Both the position numbers and the translations under genes were made by a program. Below are positions 47,816 to 59,644 of a stretch of DNA of 64,000 bases, piece by piece. Origin of the DNA: Sinotaia quadrata (lineage: Eukaryota > Mollusca > Gastropoda > Architaenioglossa > Viviparidae); the NCBI GenBank assembly GCA_028829895.1, contig CM054183.1, positions 71,271,071 through 71,335,070 on the forward strand, read 5' to 3'. The notes under the pieces were generated by a model. The model made no database searches. It had not been told where the DNA came from and saw nothing but the letters and a program-made list of their open reading frames with translations. Every line of letters starts with the position of its first letter. Within the stretch, counting starts at the first letter, position 1.

Positions 47816-47989
47816 ACTCATTTGTATATAACTGTCGTTCTTATAGTAAGCTATAAGTCAATAAGTCATTGTATAAAAAAATAAAAGAGCAGTTACTTTC
47901 TGTTTGTTAAAAGTATTACGTGGACTTCAGAGTATACATGTTTTAAATAAGTATGACAAATGCATGCTATGGTTGGTAACATTTAATCA

Positions 47990-48368
47990 CTGTTACAAAG
48001 TATGACAAATGCATGCTATGGTTGGTAACATTTAATCACTGTTACAAAGCATGGCAAATGCATGCTATGGTTGGTAGCATTTAATCACTGTTACAAAGCA
48101 TGACAAATGCATACTTTGATTGGTAACATTTAATCACTGTTACAAAGCATGACTAATACCTACAAACCTGCTATGGTAGGTAACATATCAGTCACTGTTT
48201 GTAACTGAACATGACTAATACCTACAAACCTGCTATGGTAGGTAACATATCAGTCACTGTTTGTAACTGAGCATGACAAATACCTACAAACCTGCTATGG
48301 TAGGTAACATATCAGTCACTGTTTGTAACTGAACATGACTAATACCTACAAACCTGCTATGGTGGATG
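47990..48368. repeat. ~49 bp then 62 bp minisatellites
   Basis: Four units of AATGCATGCTATGGTTGGTA (period about 49), then about 3.5 units of ACCTACAAACCTGCTATGGT plus AGGTAACATATCAGTCACTG (period 62). The 62-bp array is interrupted by DR copy 6 and resumes at about 49982. Confidence 0.93.
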
Positions 48369-49985
48369 TGGTGAGTACATGTGTCTGTCCCTATTTCTAG
48401 AGTTAATTTTATATAAATTGTTAACTTTTTGAAGTGACTTGGGCACTCCTTATGATGGTATTTTTGTAAGTGTCTGAGTTGGAGTAAACAACTCGAGTTG
48501 AGAATATGCTAGACACTGCTGAAGCAATCCAAATCAGTTCCAACTGGATGAGTAGATTTTATTTCCAATGGTTAATATTTATGAAAACTAGACTAGCCAA
48601 TGAGCTGAGATCAAAAGTTTACCTGCTGTAGAGAATTCTATTGTCTAATTACTTTGAATTTGGTGTGGCAAAAAGTTGAGTCATGAAAGGAGGCTGTTAG
48701 CTTAATGGTGAATTAACTGACTGATTAAGAGAGGATGGACTTAGAAATAGTTCATGCATTTTGCTATTGATATGTTATACTTGTGTTTTACTTAGAGATT
48801 ATGAGAGTAGACTATTATTTCTACATATTTTTGAAGTAGGATGTTCGTATATAGTATGCGAAACACTTGACATTGTTTCTAGTGAATGCGCTCATAAAAT
48901 TGATATGCTGTATCTATTATGCTGTGGGTGTATTGGGTTAATAAATATTGTTGCAGGAAACTGTAAATTGAGATTTGAATGTACAAGAGAATGGAGATAA
49001 ATAAGAATGTTCACTGATTATAGTTTGCAGGAAATAAGCAGACTTTCCTTGTTTTACCTGAATCTCGTGGTTTATTCATTATAAACTGCTACAACCATGG
49101 TAGATGTGAGAAGTATCTATTGCAGTGAGTACGTATAAGAAATACACTGCACTCCACTGGTATATGGTGGCAAAGCATGCTGACTACATCAAACATTTTC
49201 TGGTACAGGAAAGTTACTGGAAAGTGCTACAATTGTTGTTCTGCCTGAGGGAACTAATACAGTGAAGCACCAGATAGCCTCAAGAGAATATCAGCAGGTC
49301 AGGTTTCTACAACATGAGGAACACTGACTGTAATTGACAGTAATAAAATGAACAATAAACTTGTGACTTTGTTACGAAAAGCACATGAAAAAACTACTGT
49401 GGCTTTGCCTAGACAAGGTTATATAGAAACTATTATCACTTATCACTAAGAACACCATTTCTGTTCTCTGATAAGAATTATCCTGTGATTTGTATTGACA
49501 CTAATCTGTTGAATTGTGTTTTAGGACATAAGACATAGGTATGAAAATTATTCAAACATGGTTTTGTGGAAATATTGATGTCAAGTAATCCTTTTCTTTT
49601 AGTTGTTATATGTATATTTAATTGTTGATTTAATAAATTTATTGTTAAATTTATTGACCTTACACATATTGATAACCTTATGTTGGAGAAGAAAGTGGGT
49701 GGATAGGGATTCACTAAATATAGATTAAAGAACGGATTTATCTTCTCCATTGATGGGAAGTTTTCCACCTATGGAAATATTGTGTGACAGTAAATGTTTG
49801 TCTTTAATGTTGTGGAAAAGAGAAAACATTTACAGTGCCCGAATATCCACCAAGTGAGAGATACGAGTGTCTGCTGAAGAATTATTAGTATTATAAATTA
49901 ATATTCTCATAACTTGTAATTAATTAAGGATGATTAAATCATTAATAATAATCATAACCATTACCTAGGTGACCTTGGCATCACA
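48369..49985 (+). mobile_element. Dispersed repeat family 'DR', copy 6 (near full length)
   Basis: About 1.6 kb, the clearest full copy with the alternative middle block. The 5' end is GGTGAGTACATGTG, with GAGTTGGAGTAAACAACTC near 48475, CCATGGTAGATGTGAG near 49095 and CAATAAACTTGTGAC near 49350. The AT-rich tail contains an ATGATTA/TAATCAT inverted pair and CCTAG at 49964-49968. It is inserted in the 62-bp array. No intact protein frame. Confidence 0.8.
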
Positions 49986-50004
49986 TATCAGTCACTGTTT
50001 ATAA

Positions 50005-50212
50005 CTGAGAAATACCTACAAATATGATATGAGAAATACCTACAAATATGATATGAGAAATACCTACAAATATGATATGAGAAATACCTACAAATATGAT
50101 ATGAGAAATACCTACAAATATGATATGAGAAATACCTACAAATATGATATGAGAAATACCTACAAATATGATATGAAAAATACCTACAAATATGATATGA
50201 GAAATACCTACA
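50005..50212. repeat. 24 bp minisatellite, ~9 units
   Basis: GAAATACCTACAAATATGAT plus ATGA. 24 is divisible by 3, so both strands stay open (MRNTYKYD- and ICRYFSYH-type runs); these are artefacts. The unit derives from the ACCTACAAACCTG part of the 62-bp array next to it. Confidence 0.97.
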
Positions 50213-50515
50213 AACCTGTTGTGGTGGATAACATAGCAGCCACTTTTTGTAAATAATCTTGACAGCTACAAACTTTCTATCGTGGGTGATGTTATCATAG
50301 CCCTCTGCATAGTAGAACTTTAAGCCTTTAAGCAATTTACTAAAGCATCCGATAGTGTGACTGTGCATGTTTACCGCAATTCCTAAGAAGCTATGAGTAC
50401 ACAGAAGATTTCTCTCAATCTCTGAGTTGGTCTCAGTGCCCAACTCATGCCTGAGCAATCTGGGTTCGAAACTTCAACCTGTCACCAGACGAGTGCTCTT
50501 GCGCTGGCTACATTT
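50213..50515. other. Unique stretch with a tRNA B-box-like motif
   Basis: GGGTTCGAAAC at 50462-50472 resembles a polymerase III B box, but no matching A box or tRNA fold was found. Confidence 0.25.
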
Positions 50516-50940
50516 TATTGATCCTAGACCAGATACCATTGTACTGATCCTAGACTAGCTACCACTATACTGATCCTAGACTAGCTACCACTATACTGAT
50601 CCTAGACCAGATACCATTGTACTGATCCTAGACTAGCTACCACTATACTGATCCTAGACTAGCTACCACTATACTGATCCTAGACTAGCTACCATTGTAT
50701 TGATCCTAGACTAGCTACCATTGTACTGATCCTACTCTAGCTACCACTATACTTATCCTAGACTAGCTATCATTGTACTGATCCTAGAATGACTACCAGT
50801 GTAGTGATCCTAGACTAGTTACAATTATAATGACCATTGACTGGTTACAATTATAATGACCATTTACTGGTTACAATTGTTCTTATCCTAGACTAGCTAC
50901 CACTATTCTGATCCTAGAGTAGCTGCCACTGTTCTGATCC
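50516..50940. repeat. 26 bp minisatellite, ~15 units
   Basis: CTGATCCTAGACTAGCTACC plus ACTATA, decaying to the right. Confidence 0.96.
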
Positions 50941-51575
50941 TTAGACTAAGTTGTCAGTACATCTGCTTCAGCTGTTGGTCTAGAAGTCTCCCGTAAGGCA
51001 GAGTATTACATTTAATTGCAATAATCTTTTGAAAAATGTGGACTCCATTTCACCTTTCACCACTAACCTGTGTGCTCAGGTAATAGTTAAAGACAAATCT
51101 AAGAAATTATAATATTATTGATATAGTTTCAGAGTATGTCTATTGTTATTTGTCAGCATTGTTGTGTCATTATTTTATGATGGCCTCTCTCCCCTTTGTC
51201 GATATGTCCATTGTGTCATTTCTCAATATTCTTTTGTCCATTTTAGTGGATTATCTCCCCTTTCCCGATACATTCAAGTCACCATTTCGTTCATTAAAAT
51301 CTATGTTCATTTTATCACCTGTCTTCATCTGTTTCGTCCTAATTAGTCACTAATTGTCGGCCATCTACCTGTCTGACTGCGACTAGAGGACGGCATTCTA
51401 CCTGTCTTTACTTGTTTAGAATCAAATTGACTGCGACTAGAGGACGGCATTCTACCTGCCAGGTGTACCAACCAATAGGTCAGCTTGTGACGTGATTCGT
51501 GCTGTCGCTGAAAAGGTAAAATGAGTATTGACACCAATATGTATAGTTGAAATACCTGTCCATACGTCACAATAA
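50941..51575. other. Unique stretch with one short duplication
   Basis: GACTGCGACTAGAGGACGGC occurs twice (51375 and 51431). No gene is recognised; the frames over 51150-51350 have no domain. Confidence 0.45.
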
Positions 51576-51579
51576 GTAA

Positions 51580-51870
51580 GGGAATATAGAAATAAATATT
51601 AATAATAAAACAAACACGTCTTTAGATACAATAAGTAAAGAATATAGAAATAAATATTAATAATAAAACAAAACACGCCTTTAGACACAATAAGTAAAGA
51701 ATATAAAAATAAATATTAATAATAAAACAAAACACGTCTTTAGACACAATAAGTAAAGAATATAAAAATAAATATTAATAATAAAACAAACACGTCTTTA
51801 GACACAATAAGTAAAGAATATAAAAATAAATATTAATAATAAAACAAAACACGTCTTTAGATTCTAACTG
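51580..51870. repeat. ~59 bp minisatellite, ~5 units
   Basis: ACAATAAGTAAAGAATATAA and TAATAAAACAAAACACGTCT, nearly identical units. Confidence 0.96.
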
Positions 51871-52090
51871 TTCCACAACATAATATCTTTCAATAAAACT
51901 ACTGAAGCATATTTTTCGCCTGTAACGGTTTTTAGTTTCACGATCTTCTTTCTGGTGATGGGCAAGGTTATCTCGAATCTAGGGCAAGGTTATTTGAATA
52001 AATGATCATTTATGGCGACTTGAGCCCAGGTCTATATTTCAGATCCTGACTGCAGTGTACTTGATTTCCATCACGTCGGCAGTCTTCAAA

Positions 52091-52405
52091 AATTTCACAA
52101 TTACGTCACACACCTTTACTAAAAAATATAGAATATGAGTGAAGAGAGCGATAGTGACGTCACCCACCATTACTATATGAGTGAAGAGAGCGACAATTAC
52201 GTCACACACCATTAGTAAAAATATAGAATATGAGTGATGAGAGCGACAAATGCGTTGGGGTTAGTAATGGTGCGTGACGTAATTGTCGCTCTGTTCACTC
52301 ATATTCTGGTTTTAGTAAAGGTGGATGACGTCATTGTCGCGCCCTTACTCATTCTATATTTTTAGTAATGGTGTGTGACGTAATTGTCGCTCTCTTCATT
52401 CATAG
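52091..52405. repeat. Large inverted repeat built from a ~55-65 bp unit
   Basis: The left arm (about 52091-52253) has three direct units of TATGAGTGAAGAGAGCGACA plus ATTACGTCACACACC. The right arm (about 52262-52405) has three units of the same sequence in reverse complement. TGACGTCA, the CREB/ATF consensus, occurs in both arms. The arrangement would fold into a long imperfect hairpin. Confidence 0.9.
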
Positions 52406-52800
52406 TGTGTGTTGTTAATGGTGCGTGGCAGTGGAACAAAGGAACATTTGCCTGCAGGCTTTGGCAATGTTTTGAAGGCGCCGCAGTGGTAAAATGTTAT
52501 TTTTGCTTAATAAATGACAGAATATGATTTTATTTCTTCACTGAACAAGGATATACTTCACGCATATGTCGAAATCGCGTTATGGGTGAGCGAATTTATC
52601 GACGGAAAAACCGGTATCGAGTAGGTGAACGGTTTCATCATCGATTTCCGGGCAATAATGTGTAGAAATCGAAGCAGAATCAACATTGGTATAGGGCAAC
52701 GTTATGTAACATGTTCCATGTGCTTGCTTTCAGTCAACAATTTTAATTTATTCTAGCAAAGGCCGAGAGTAGTTTGGAACAAGGGACCGAAGGCTTCGTA
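52406..52800. other. Unique stretch, no feature
   Basis: Less AT-rich than its surroundings; no recognisable domain or element. Confidence 0.4.
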
Positions 52801-52802
52801 CG

Positions 52803-53045
52803 GAAGCATTACATAATTATATTCAAAATTATACTATATAAACCGTTAGGGAGCATTACATAATTATATTCAAAATTATACTATATAAACCGTTAGGGAG
52901 CATTACATAATTATATTCAAAATTATACTATATAAACCGTTAGGGAGCATTACATAATTATATTCAAAATTATACTATATAAACCGTTAGGGAGCATTAC
53001 ATAATTATATTCAAAATTATACTATATAAACCGTTAGGGAGCAAT
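52803..53045. repeat. 47 bp minisatellite, ~5 units
   Basis: CATTACATAATTATATTCAA plus AATTATACTATATAAACCG; nearly perfect units. Confidence 0.98.
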
Positions 53046-53095
53046 AACCAATTATATTCATAACTACTCACTGTCTCCAAAATACATATGGCTAT

Positions 53096-54245
53096 CAAAA
53101 TGTGTAAGAAGGTCACTAAATTTATTAAATCAACAATCAAATATACAACATATGAATATAATCAAAGAGTATTGACATTTACATCACTTCACAGCAACGT
53201 TCACTTGATGCTGGACAATCATTCACTTTATCCTAGCATAGATATAAGCAGTCAATTAACATAAATACATTATCATGTTCATGGATATCATCACGGAAAT
53301 GAGAGTAGAGTTCAGAAAAATAATTAAGGTCAATTTACATAACCTTTTAAAAGTGCATGTTCACACTCATGTGGTTTTCAAGCAGTCACTGTGCCCCAGT
53401 TGTCCCTTCAAGAGGCATTGTTACACAACTGTTCCAGAATCTTCGACAAACTCTCCAAACACATCATAAGAATCATCCTGAATTTCACAGGTGCTATCAA
53501 GCACATCAGGAGGAATGCTCTTGAATTTCTGTGTGCGTTTACTCAATACACCACGAGGAACATTCAAAATAATCTTTGTGAATTCTTGAGACCACACTCA
53601 AGCCACCATTTCCATCGTATTGGTTCTCAAATGGAATTCACAGGAATCATCTTACAGCAACATGTTTTACTGCTAAGTTTGATGACAATGCTGGATGCAC
53701 ACACCAACAACATGTTTTACTGCTAAGTTTGATGACAATGCTGGATGCACACACCAACAACATGTTTTACTGCTAAGTTTGATGACAATGCTGCATGCAC
53801 ACGCCAACAACATGTTTTACTGCTAAGTTTGATGACAATGCTGGATGCACACACCAACAACATGTTTTACTGCTAAGTTTGATGACAATGCTGCATGCAC
53901 ACACCAAAGTAATCAAGTAGAGCACAGTAGTTGCCATAGCATGACATGACAAAAGAAAAACAAAAGGCTTGCTCTGCTCTGCAAAAGTCAAATTAAGGGC
54001 AGCACTAAATTTTAAGCATATTTCATCTCTAAACTCCTTCCTCTCTTATACACATTGCCAACTTACAAAGCCTGCAACAATTTCATTAGCCACACACACA
54101 GCATAAAAAAAACATAGCATGGATCAAAATTCACAAGTATAATGTACATTGTACAACATAATCAGATTAGAGCATATAGAAATAATGGTTAATTACATAA
54201 GGAATTCTCCAATTTAAATCATAGATCTATACTATTGCTATATTT
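53096..54245 (-). mobile_element. Dispersed repeat family 'DR', copy 7 (reversed, expanded)
   Basis: The reverse complement aligns to copy 1 from about 2060 back to about 1095. A 50-bp tandem array is inserted by amplification at 53661-53920. It shares copy 1's middle block (ATTCCTCCTGATGTGCTTGA). The 111-codon plus-strand frame over it is not conserved as protein in copy 1 and is rejected. Confidence 0.85.
53661..53920. repeat. 50 bp minisatellite inside DR copy 7
   Basis: Five units of CATGTTTTACTGCTAAGTTT plus GATGACAATGCTGGATGCAC. On the minus strand the unit corresponds to DR copy 1 at about 1420-1460 (CATCAAACCTATCAGTAAAC), so the array grew from element sequence. Confidence 0.95.
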
Positions 54246-54600
54246 TTGCTTTATATTGTTGCTATATTTTAGTTTTGTTCTATACAATTGCTATATTTTT
54301 GCTTTATATTGTTGCTATATTTTAGTTTTGTTCTATACAATTGCTATATTTTTACTTTATATTGTTGCTATATTTTATTTTTATTTTTGTTTTAAACTAT
54401 TGCTGTTTTTATTTTTGTTCTATACTATTGCTATATTTTGGTTTTGTTCTATACTATTGCTATATTTTAGTTTTGTTCTATACCATTGCTGTTTTATTTT
54501 GTTCTTTAGCTATGCAATATTTTACTTTTGTTCTATATTGCTATATATTATTTTTGTTTTATTTAGTTCTTTGCTATTGCTATATTTTTCCATAGCCGTG
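54225..54600. repeat. ~31-33 bp minisatellite at the edge of DR copy 7
   Basis: About eleven units of TTGCTATATTTTAGTTTTGT plus TCTATACAA. The motif resembles, in reverse complement, the TTTGCTATTGTTCTATGATT of DR copy 1 near 1089. The hydrophobic 164-codon frame is a repeat artefact. Confidence 0.93.
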
Positions 54601-54939
54601 TTTTTGCTCATGACTTTATATACATTTATGAACTCAGTATTTTTGCCATATTTTTATTTTTACTCAGTATTGTTAATATACACATATTTATGTGTATTTT
54701 TTTGGTTCAGTACTGTTGCTATAATTTAGCTTTTGCTGTTTTTTATATTTTCCTTAGTCTTAGTGCAATATTTTTATTTTAGCTCAATAATGATATTTTA
54801 TATATGTATCCATACTTATTGGTGCTTGATATTTGTTTTACCTCGGGAGTGATGTATTCTTTAGTTGTAGATTGGGAAGCTGTCTTTGTCTTCTTTTATA
54901 ATTGATTTGTTTTTCTTTATACTATAGTTGTATTTTATA

Positions 54940-55735
54940 CGCGCACACGTGTTTTTATATGTGTACTATAATTGTATTTTTTATCGTCCACACGTGTGTG
55001 TGTGTTTATATTTGTACTATAATTGTATTTTATATATAGTGTAGTGTTAATATTTGTACTATAATTGTATTTTATAAATAGTGTACGTGTTTATATTTGT
55101 ACTATAGCTGTATTTTATATATAGTGTACGTGTTAATATTTGTACTATAGTTGTATTTTATATATAGTGTACGTGTTAATATTTCTACTATAGTTGTATT
55201 TTATATATAGTGTACGTGTTAATATTTGTACTATAATTGTATTTTATATATAGTGTACGTGTTAATATTTGTACTATAATTGTATTCTATATATAGTGTA
55301 CGTGTTAATATTTGTACTATAATTGTATTTTATATATAGTGTACGTGTTAATATTTGTACTATAATTGTATTTTATATATAGTGTACGTGTTAATATTTG
55401 TACTATAATTGTATTTTATATATAGTGTACATGTTAATATTTGTACTATAATTGTATTTTATATATAGTGTACGTGTTAATATTTGTACTATAGATATAG
55501 TGTACGTGTTAATATTTGTACTATAATTGTATTTTATATATAGTGTACGTGTTAATATTTGTACTATAATTGTATTTTATATATAGTGTACGTGTTAATA
55601 TTTGTACTATAATTGTATTTTATATATAGTGTACGTGTTAATATTTGTACTATAGTTTTATTTTATATATAGTGTACGTGTTAATATTTGTACTATAGTT
55701 GTATTATATATCGCGCGCGAGTTGTATTTTATATG

Positions 55736-55798
<63 letters not shown>

Positions 55799-55913
55799 TG
55801 CGTGTATTATAGTTGTATTTTTATTAATGTATGTGTTTATATTTGTACTTTAGTTGTATTATATATCGCGCGTGTTTGTTTATATTACTATAGTTGTATT
55901 TTATATATATCAT

Positions 55914-55962
<49 letters not shown>

Positions 55963-56582
55963 ACATTTGTACTATAGTTGTATTATATATATCGCGCGAA
56001 TGTGTGTTTATATTATAGTGTACGTGTTAATATTTGTACTATAGTTGTATTATATATATAGTGTACGTGTTAATATTTGTACTATAGTTGTATTATATAT
56101 ATATATAGTGTACGTGTTTATATTTGTACTATAGTTGTGTTATATATATAGTGTACGTGTTTATATTTGTACTATAGTTGTATTATATATATCTCCTTGT
56201 ATTATATATATCTCGCGAATGTGTGTTTATATTTGTACTATAGTTGTATTATATATATATCGCGAATGTATGTTTATATTTGTACTATAGTTGTATTATA
56301 TATATAGTGTACGTGTTTATATTTGTACTATAGTTGTATTATATATATCTCCTTGTATTATATATATATATATCGCGAATGTATGTTTATATTTGTACTA
56401 TAGTTGTATTATATATATAGTGTACGTGTTTATATTTGTACTATAGTTGTATTATATATATAGTGTACGTGTTTATATTTGTACTATAGTTGTATTATAT
56501 ATATAGTGTACGTGTTTATATTTGTACTATAGTTGTATTATATATATAGTGTACGTGTTTATATTTGTACTATAGTTGCACA
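54940..56582. repeat. 43 bp minisatellite, >35 units (1.6 kb)
   Basis: Consensus GTGTTAATATTTGTACTATA plus ATTGTATTTTATATATAGTGTAC. The left side decays, while the centre (about 55120-55690) is nearly uniform. The right side is a second sub-family (GTGTTTATATTTGTACTATA) with ATATATCGCGCG inserts. Embedded in it are (GT)n with GTGC at 55739-55803 and (GA)n at 55924-55959. Confidence 0.97.
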
Positions 56583-56604
56583 GCACAAATAAGCTCTATC
56601 CTTT

Positions 56605-57302
56605 CAAACAAATATACACATACACACAGCAAAGATAATCCCAGACTCATAGAACACATACACACAGCAAAGATAATCCCAGACTCATAGAACACATACA
56701 CACAACAAAGATAATCCCAGACTCATAGAACACATACACACAGCAAAGATAATCCCAGACTCATAGAACACATACACACAGCAAAGATAATCCCAGACTC
56801 ATAGAACACATACACACAGCAAAGATAATCCCAGACTCATAGAACACATACACACAGCAAAGATAATCCCAGACTCATAGAACACATACACACAGCAAAG
56901 ATAATCCCAGACTCATAGAACACATACACACAGCAAAGATAATCCCAGACTCATAGAACACATACACACAGCAAAGATAATCCCAGACTCATAGAACACA
57001 TACACACAGCAAAGATAATCCCAGACTCATAGAACACATACACACAGCAAAGATAATCCCAGACTCATAGAACACATACACACAGCAAAGATAATCCCAG
57101 ACTCATAGAACACATACACACAACAAAGATAATCCCAGACTCATAGAACACATACACACAGCAAAGATAATCCCAGACTCATAGAACACATACACACAGC
57201 AAAGATAATCCCAGACTCATAGAACACATACACACAGCAAAGATAATCCCAGACTCATAGAACACATACACACAGCAAAGATAATCCCAGACTCACAGAA
57301 CA
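56605..57302. repeat. 38 bp minisatellite, ~17-18 units
   Basis: ACACACAGCAAAGATAATCC plus CAGACTCATAGAACACAT (AGATAATC at 56633, 56671 and on). Almost every unit is identical, pointing to very recent expansion. Confidence 0.99.
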
Positions 57303-57560
57303 CAATAAGTACTCCACTTACTGACGATTGTAATCAAGGCAGAGCAATCAAGAGTGTCACATGACGCTTAACTTGTCGATGACAAAAGAACATAGAAAAG
57401 TAAACGACTCCAGTAAAACCCGATCGGTAAGAGATACTTTTACAGAACTCAAATAAGGAAGTGATGTAATGTGACAGTTTACATGTATCTACAACATTAA
57501 GGAAGTGGCATTCTTAAGCGTTAAGTACAGGAACACAAGTCCTATAGCTTACCATAATGC
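57303..57560. other. Unique spacer between arrays
   Basis: No recognisable feature. Confidence 0.4.
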
Positions 57561-57955
57561 TCAACAATCAGAACTCTTCTGACTAGAGGAACATTTGTAC
57601 CAACAATCAGAACACTTCTGACTAGAGGAACATTTGTACCAACAATCAGAACACTTCTGACTAGAGGAACATTTGTACCAACAATCAGAACACTTCTGAC
57701 TAGAGGAACATTTGTACCAACAATCAGAACACTTCTGACTAGAGGAACATTTGTACCAACAATCAGAACACTTCTGACTAGAGGAACATTTGTACCAACA
57801 ATCAGAACACTTCTGACTAGAGGAACATTTGTACCAACAATCAGAACACTTCTGACTAGAGGAACATTTGTACCAACAATCAGAACACTTCTGACTAGAG
57901 GAACATTTGTACCAACAATCAGAACACTTCTGACTAGAGGAACATTTGGTCCCAT
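57561..57955. repeat. 39 bp minisatellite, 10 units
   Basis: GACTAGAGGAACATTTGTAC plus CAACAATCAGAACACTTCT, nearly perfect. 39 is divisible by 3, so two minus-strand frames stay open for 137-149 codons (13-residue Cys/Ser-rich or Val-rich repeats). No splice borders, start context or known family support coding. Confidence 0.97.
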
Positions 57956-58054
57956 ATGACACTACCCGAGCGCGACTCTTATGTACCAACGAAAAGTATA
58001 AGTATGTCACGTGAGTTCTGGCACCTTGTCAAAGCACTGTGGATTAAATCAAAA

Positions 58055-58262
58055 TCGGATAAGGTTATTACCAGTCAAGCTAGATAACATTTTCACAATT
58101 TAAATTGGAATAAAGTTATTACCAGTCAAGCTAGATAACATTTACACAATTTAAATTGGAATAAAGTTATTACCAGTCAAGCTAGATAACATTTTCACAA
58201 TTTAAATTGGAATAAAGTTATTACCAGTCAAGCTAGTTAACATTTAATTGGAATAAAGAAAA
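58055..58262. repeat. 51 bp minisatellite, ~4 units
   Basis: TTATTACCAGTCAAGCTAGA plus TAACATTTTCACAATTTAAA. Confidence 0.96.
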
Positions 58263-58439
58263 ACTATTTCCATACAGAGAAGACAGACTAAATTAGCAGC
58301 AATACAGAACTATTATAATTCAGTACACAAAAGACAGACTAATGTAACAGCGATAAAGAAGAACTGTTTGTTCAGTACAGAGAGGACAAATGCATACACA
58401 AAAAGAAATGAAGATTCATTATTTGCAGACAATGTCGTT

Positions 58440-58765
58440 ATAAAGAAAGTGCCGCTTGTCATTTTCAGAACACACACTGTAGCTATTACAAGGACAGAAT
58501 TAACTATACCTCTTGTCATTTTCAGAACACACACTGTAGCTATTACAAGGACAGAATTAACTATACCTCTTGTCATTTTCAGAACACACACTGTAGCTAT
58601 TACAGGGACAGAATTAACTATACCGCTTGTCATTTTCAGAACACACCCTGTAACTGTTGCAGAGACACACTTAACTGTACCTCTTGTCATTTTCAGAACA
58701 CACACTGTAGCTATTACAAAGACAGGCAACTGTAACGTTTGTCATTTTCAGATCATAAACTGCAA
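58440..58765. repeat. 57 bp minisatellite, ~5 units
   Basis: CTTGTCATTTTCAGAACACA and CTGTAGCTATTACAAGGACA recur at 57 bp. The 138- and 142-codon frames on both strands are repeat artefacts. Confidence 0.96.
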
Positions 58766-58796
58766 TCGTCCAATCTTTTCGGCTAAAAATGGTTAA

Positions 58797-58852
58797 ATGT
58801 ACCGGGGATTGAACACCGATTCATTCGATTGAGATGCTAGTGGTTTACCTTT
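58797..58852 (-). pseudogene. tRNA-like fragment (possible SINE head)
   Basis: The minus strand reads ACCACTAGCATCTCAATCG, then ATCGGTGTTCAATCCCCGGT. The T-loop-like TTCAATC and preceding stem resemble the 3' half of a tRNA or tRNA-derived SINE. The T-stem pairs only partly and no D-arm or acceptor stem is visible, so a functional tRNA is unlikely. Confidence 0.35.
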
Positions 58853-59080
58853 GCGCATGCCTGCCCTTAATATTATCTTCTGTGCATGTCTGTCCCAAAT
58901 ATTATCATCTGCACAATCCTGCCCCTAATATTGTCTTCTGCGCCTGTCTGCCCCAAATATTATCATCTGCACATGCCTGCCCCTAATATTGTCTTCTGCG
59001 CCTGTCTGCCCCTAATATTGTCTTCTGCACATGCCTGCCCCTAATATTGTCTTCTGCGCATTCCCGCCCCTAATTTGCCT
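58850..59080. repeat. ~29-33 bp minisatellite, ~8 units
   Basis: CTGCCCCTAATATTGTCTTC plus TGCGCATGC. Confidence 0.93.
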
Positions 59081-59640
59081 TTTTAATGGGCCATTGCTTT
59101 TAAACTGATCATGCGGTAAAAAAAATAATTGCAAGAAATGGTAAAATGAGTAAACAGAAGTAGATGTGAAATGGGTCAGGTGTCTAAGAAGAATGTGTTT
59201 ACTGTTGTTTGAGTCTAGGTGCTTTTTTTAAAATCTTGTCTTCAATAAAAGGCGCAATTAAAAACTAATCTAGCTCCGTGGACTTCATCAATGGTGCAAT
59301 TAAAAGCTAACCTAGTGACATATCCCGAAGCCGCGTTAAATTTTGACTCGTTTAGGTCGATATACGTTTTCTACACGGCTCCTCGACAAATATCTATTTA
59401 TACTGCACCTGAAAGATATGCATCCAAATATATTAAGCCAATGCAACGCTCCAGAATGTAAAAGTGACAGGCAGTGCTTACATTTCTTTCCTGTTGAAAG
59501 GATCGCTATCTACATTGGCAGGCAGGGTTATGGAAAATGACGTAACTGTAAAACGTGACTTGAAATAGGCAACCTTTGCAGTTTTTCGGAATGTAGTCAT
59601 TGTATTAGGCAGGCCGTGAACCAGTGTTTAATTATATTAC
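59081..59640. other. Unique stretch, no feature
   Basis: A 65-codon plus-strand frame at 59343-59540 has four cysteines but no recognisable domain and no clear splice borders. Confidence 0.4.
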
Positions 59641-59644
59641 AAGT

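Noticed and set aside
50452..50475. tRNA gene suggested by GGGTTCGAAAC
   Set aside because: B box only; no A box at the right distance and no cloverleaf.
53391..53726. 111-codon plus-strand frame with FLCAFTQYTTRNIQNNL-like sequence
   Set aside because: Lies in DR copy 7. The matching frame in copy 1 is shifted and broken, so protein conservation is not supported.
54235..54729. 164-codon very hydrophobic plus-strand frame, membrane-protein-like
   Set aside because: Read entirely through the TTGCTATATTTTAG array; T-rich repeats give Phe/Leu/Tyr runs.
57542..58010. 137- and 149-codon minus-strand frames with 13-residue Cys- or Val-rich repeats
   Set aside because: They exist because the 39-bp unit is divisible by 3 and lacks stops in two frames. 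No splice sites, leader or known family.
58313..58796. Long frames on both strands over the 57-bp array
   Set aside because: Both strands are open because of the unit length; no protein family or exon borders.
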